Origin: Nitrospinaceae bacterium
GTDB lineage: Bacteria; Nitrospinota; Nitrospinia; Nitrospinales; VA-1
Assembly: GCA_029937655.1 (NCBI GenBank)
Contig: JAPYPK010000036.1
Location: 1 to 13,580, forward strand
Reading direction: 5' to 3'
DNA length: 13,580 bases
This document shows, piece after piece, positions 12,734-13,580 of this stretch. The position numbers were made by a program, and so were the translations under genes. The notes under the pieces were generated by a model, which saw only the letters and a list, made by a program, of their open reading frames with translations, was not told where the DNA came from and made no database searches. The stretch's first letter is position 1, and every line of letters starts with the position of its first letter.

Positions 12734-13580
12734 ATGCCTAGTATAAAAACACAGCCTAAGGATTGCCCAAAGTGCAGTGACACGAAATATAATCTGTCAA
12801 ACCATGAGGGGAAACTTCGGGCAGAATTATGCTCATGCTTTCTTTGTCAAGAATGTGATGGCGAAGGTCGGACTTTCCGTCAGGATGATAAGGGGATGGC
12901 TTTTCTTGCCGATTGTAGTTTCTGTTTCCCTTTGAGGAAACGTTTACGATTACTTAATGACTCTGGTATCCCGGGGAAATTTTCCAACGCAACGTTCGAA
13001 GGTTATCAGCCAATTGGTTTACAAAATAAAAAAGCCTTCTCACGAGCCAAAGATTTTTTAGAGGACTTTCATGCAACACCTACACAGCCTTGTCGGGGTC
13101 TTCTTTTTATGGGGGGTCCAGGGTTAGGAAAAACTCATCTGGTGGTTTCGATTTTAAAACAAATTATTCTGGAAGAGGAAGTTGATGGAAAGTTCGTGGA
13201 TTTTTTCCAATTGTTATCCGATATTCGTCATGGATACTCGCATGATCAGTCGGAAATGTCATTGATTGAACCTTATCTCAAATCGAAAGTACTAGTTATT
13301 GATGAATTAGCTAAGGGCCGAAATAACGAGTGGGAGCAAACCATCTTGGATCAATTCATATCGTCCCGCTATAATGCAGCGGACAAGGTCACATTATTCA
13401 CGACAAACTATTCTGATCAAGGTGGGTCTACCGACACAAATGGGCGGACTATATCTTTTCAAAAACCGAGTCTGGAGGAAAAAGTGGGTGACCGTATTTT
13501 TTCAAGATTATCCCAAATGTGTGATTTTATAAAAATGGAGGGAGAGGATTACCGTACTAAAATTAAGCCTCCACCAAGGG
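12734..13580 (+). CDS. DnaC/IstB-like AAA+ ATPase with N-terminal zinc-finger region (3' partial)
   Basis: 282 codons are visible and the frame is open to the window end. The first 66 residues hold eight cysteines: C11-x2-C14, then C33-x-C35-x2-C38-x2-C41 followed by DGEG (a DnaJ-like CxxCxGxG unit), and C61-x2-C64. This suggests two bound zinc ions. The AAA+ domain follows, with FSNATFEGY before it, Walker A FMGGPGLGKTH at about 130-140, Walker B VLVIDELAKG near 190-199, sensor 1 LFTTNYSD, and an arginine-finger/sensor-2 region EEKVGDRIFSRLSQM typical of DnaC and DnaI helicase loaders. The end, RTKIKPPPR, suggests that only a few residues are missing. It lies 12 bp after the 84-residue gene. 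A replicative helicase-loading role is likely; an IstB-type transposition helper is less likely because no transposase is nearby. Confidence 0.88.
   Translation, partial: MPSIKTQPKDCPKCSDTKYNLSNHEGKLRAELCSCFLCQECDGEGRTFRQDDKGMAFLADCSFCFPLRKRLRLLNDSGIPGKFSNATFEGYQPIGLQNKKAFSRAKDFLEDFHATPTQPCRGLLFMGGPGLGKTHLVVSILKQIILEEEVDGKFVDFFQLLSDIRHGYSHDQSEMSLIEPYLKSKVLVIDELAKGRNNEWEQTILDQFISSRYNAADKVTLFTTNYSDQGGSTDTNGRTISFQKPSLEEKVGDRIFSRLSQMCDFIKMEGEDYRTKIKPPPR

Noticed and set aside
12734..13580. IstB helper of an IS21-type transposon
   Set aside because: No transposase, terminal inverted repeats or target duplication are visible, and the cysteine-rich N-terminus is not typical of IstB.

Overview
The window is a densely packed, single-direction stretch of bacterial chromosome. 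Every gene I can support reads on the + strand, and the base composition looks moderately AT-rich by eye. The content suggests a diderm (Gram-negative) bacterium: an LptM-like lipoprotein, a DUF484 protein, a bactofilin beside parAB, an ArgA-type short acetyltransferase and a miniature flagellar rod-like protein. Together these resemble deltaproteobacterial or Nitrospinota-type genomes. This taxonomic guess rests on remembered gene families and gene order, not on a search.

Layout. (1) 1-2196: the electron transfer flavoprotein genes etfB (5' end outside the window) and etfA, separated by a 67-residue one-pass membrane protein. (2) 2233-5249: the origin-proximal type block rsmG - parA - parB - bactofilin. 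Two parS sites in exact inverted orientation lie between rsmG and parA; they show that the true parA start is at 3057, not the longer ORF start at 2904. (3) 5341-8672: rsmI, directly abutted by a large MinD/ParA-like ATPase with a roughly 115-residue insertion, then a membrane-anchored YkuD-type L,D-transpeptidase with a 90-residue cytoplasmic N-terminus. (4) 8729-11929: argH, a 42-residue LptM-like lipoprotein, a DUF484/GAF protein and a short N-acetylglutamate-synthase-type GNAT. Two arginine biosynthesis genes therefore flank two envelope/unknown genes. (5) 12011-13580: a possible 43-residue ORF, a 97-residue FlgC/FlgG-like protein, an 84-residue unknown protein and a zinc-finger-bearing DnaC-like AAA+ ATPase that runs off the end.

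How the parts may work together. ParA, ParB and parS form a complete chromosome segregation system. The adjacent bactofilin is a known type of ParAB-positioning scaffold in other bacteria. The ATPase plus transpeptidase pair just downstream is the most interesting undescribed candidate. It has the shape of a positional ATPase working with a cell-wall cross-linking enzyme whose cytoplasmic domain could be its partner, but this is inference from adjacency and architecture. The last three or four genes look like a short operon tied to replication (helicase-loader-like) and to a flagellar rod-like domain without other flagellar genes in view.

Translation signals are mixed. Several genes (etfA, rsmG, parA, rsmI, the transpeptidase, the GNAT) have no convincing Shine-Dalgarno sequence, while bactofilin, argH, DUF484 and the two TTG-started genes do. 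No tRNA, rRNA, CRISPR array, insertion sequence or prophage feature was seen, and no gene-free stretch exceeds 300 bases.
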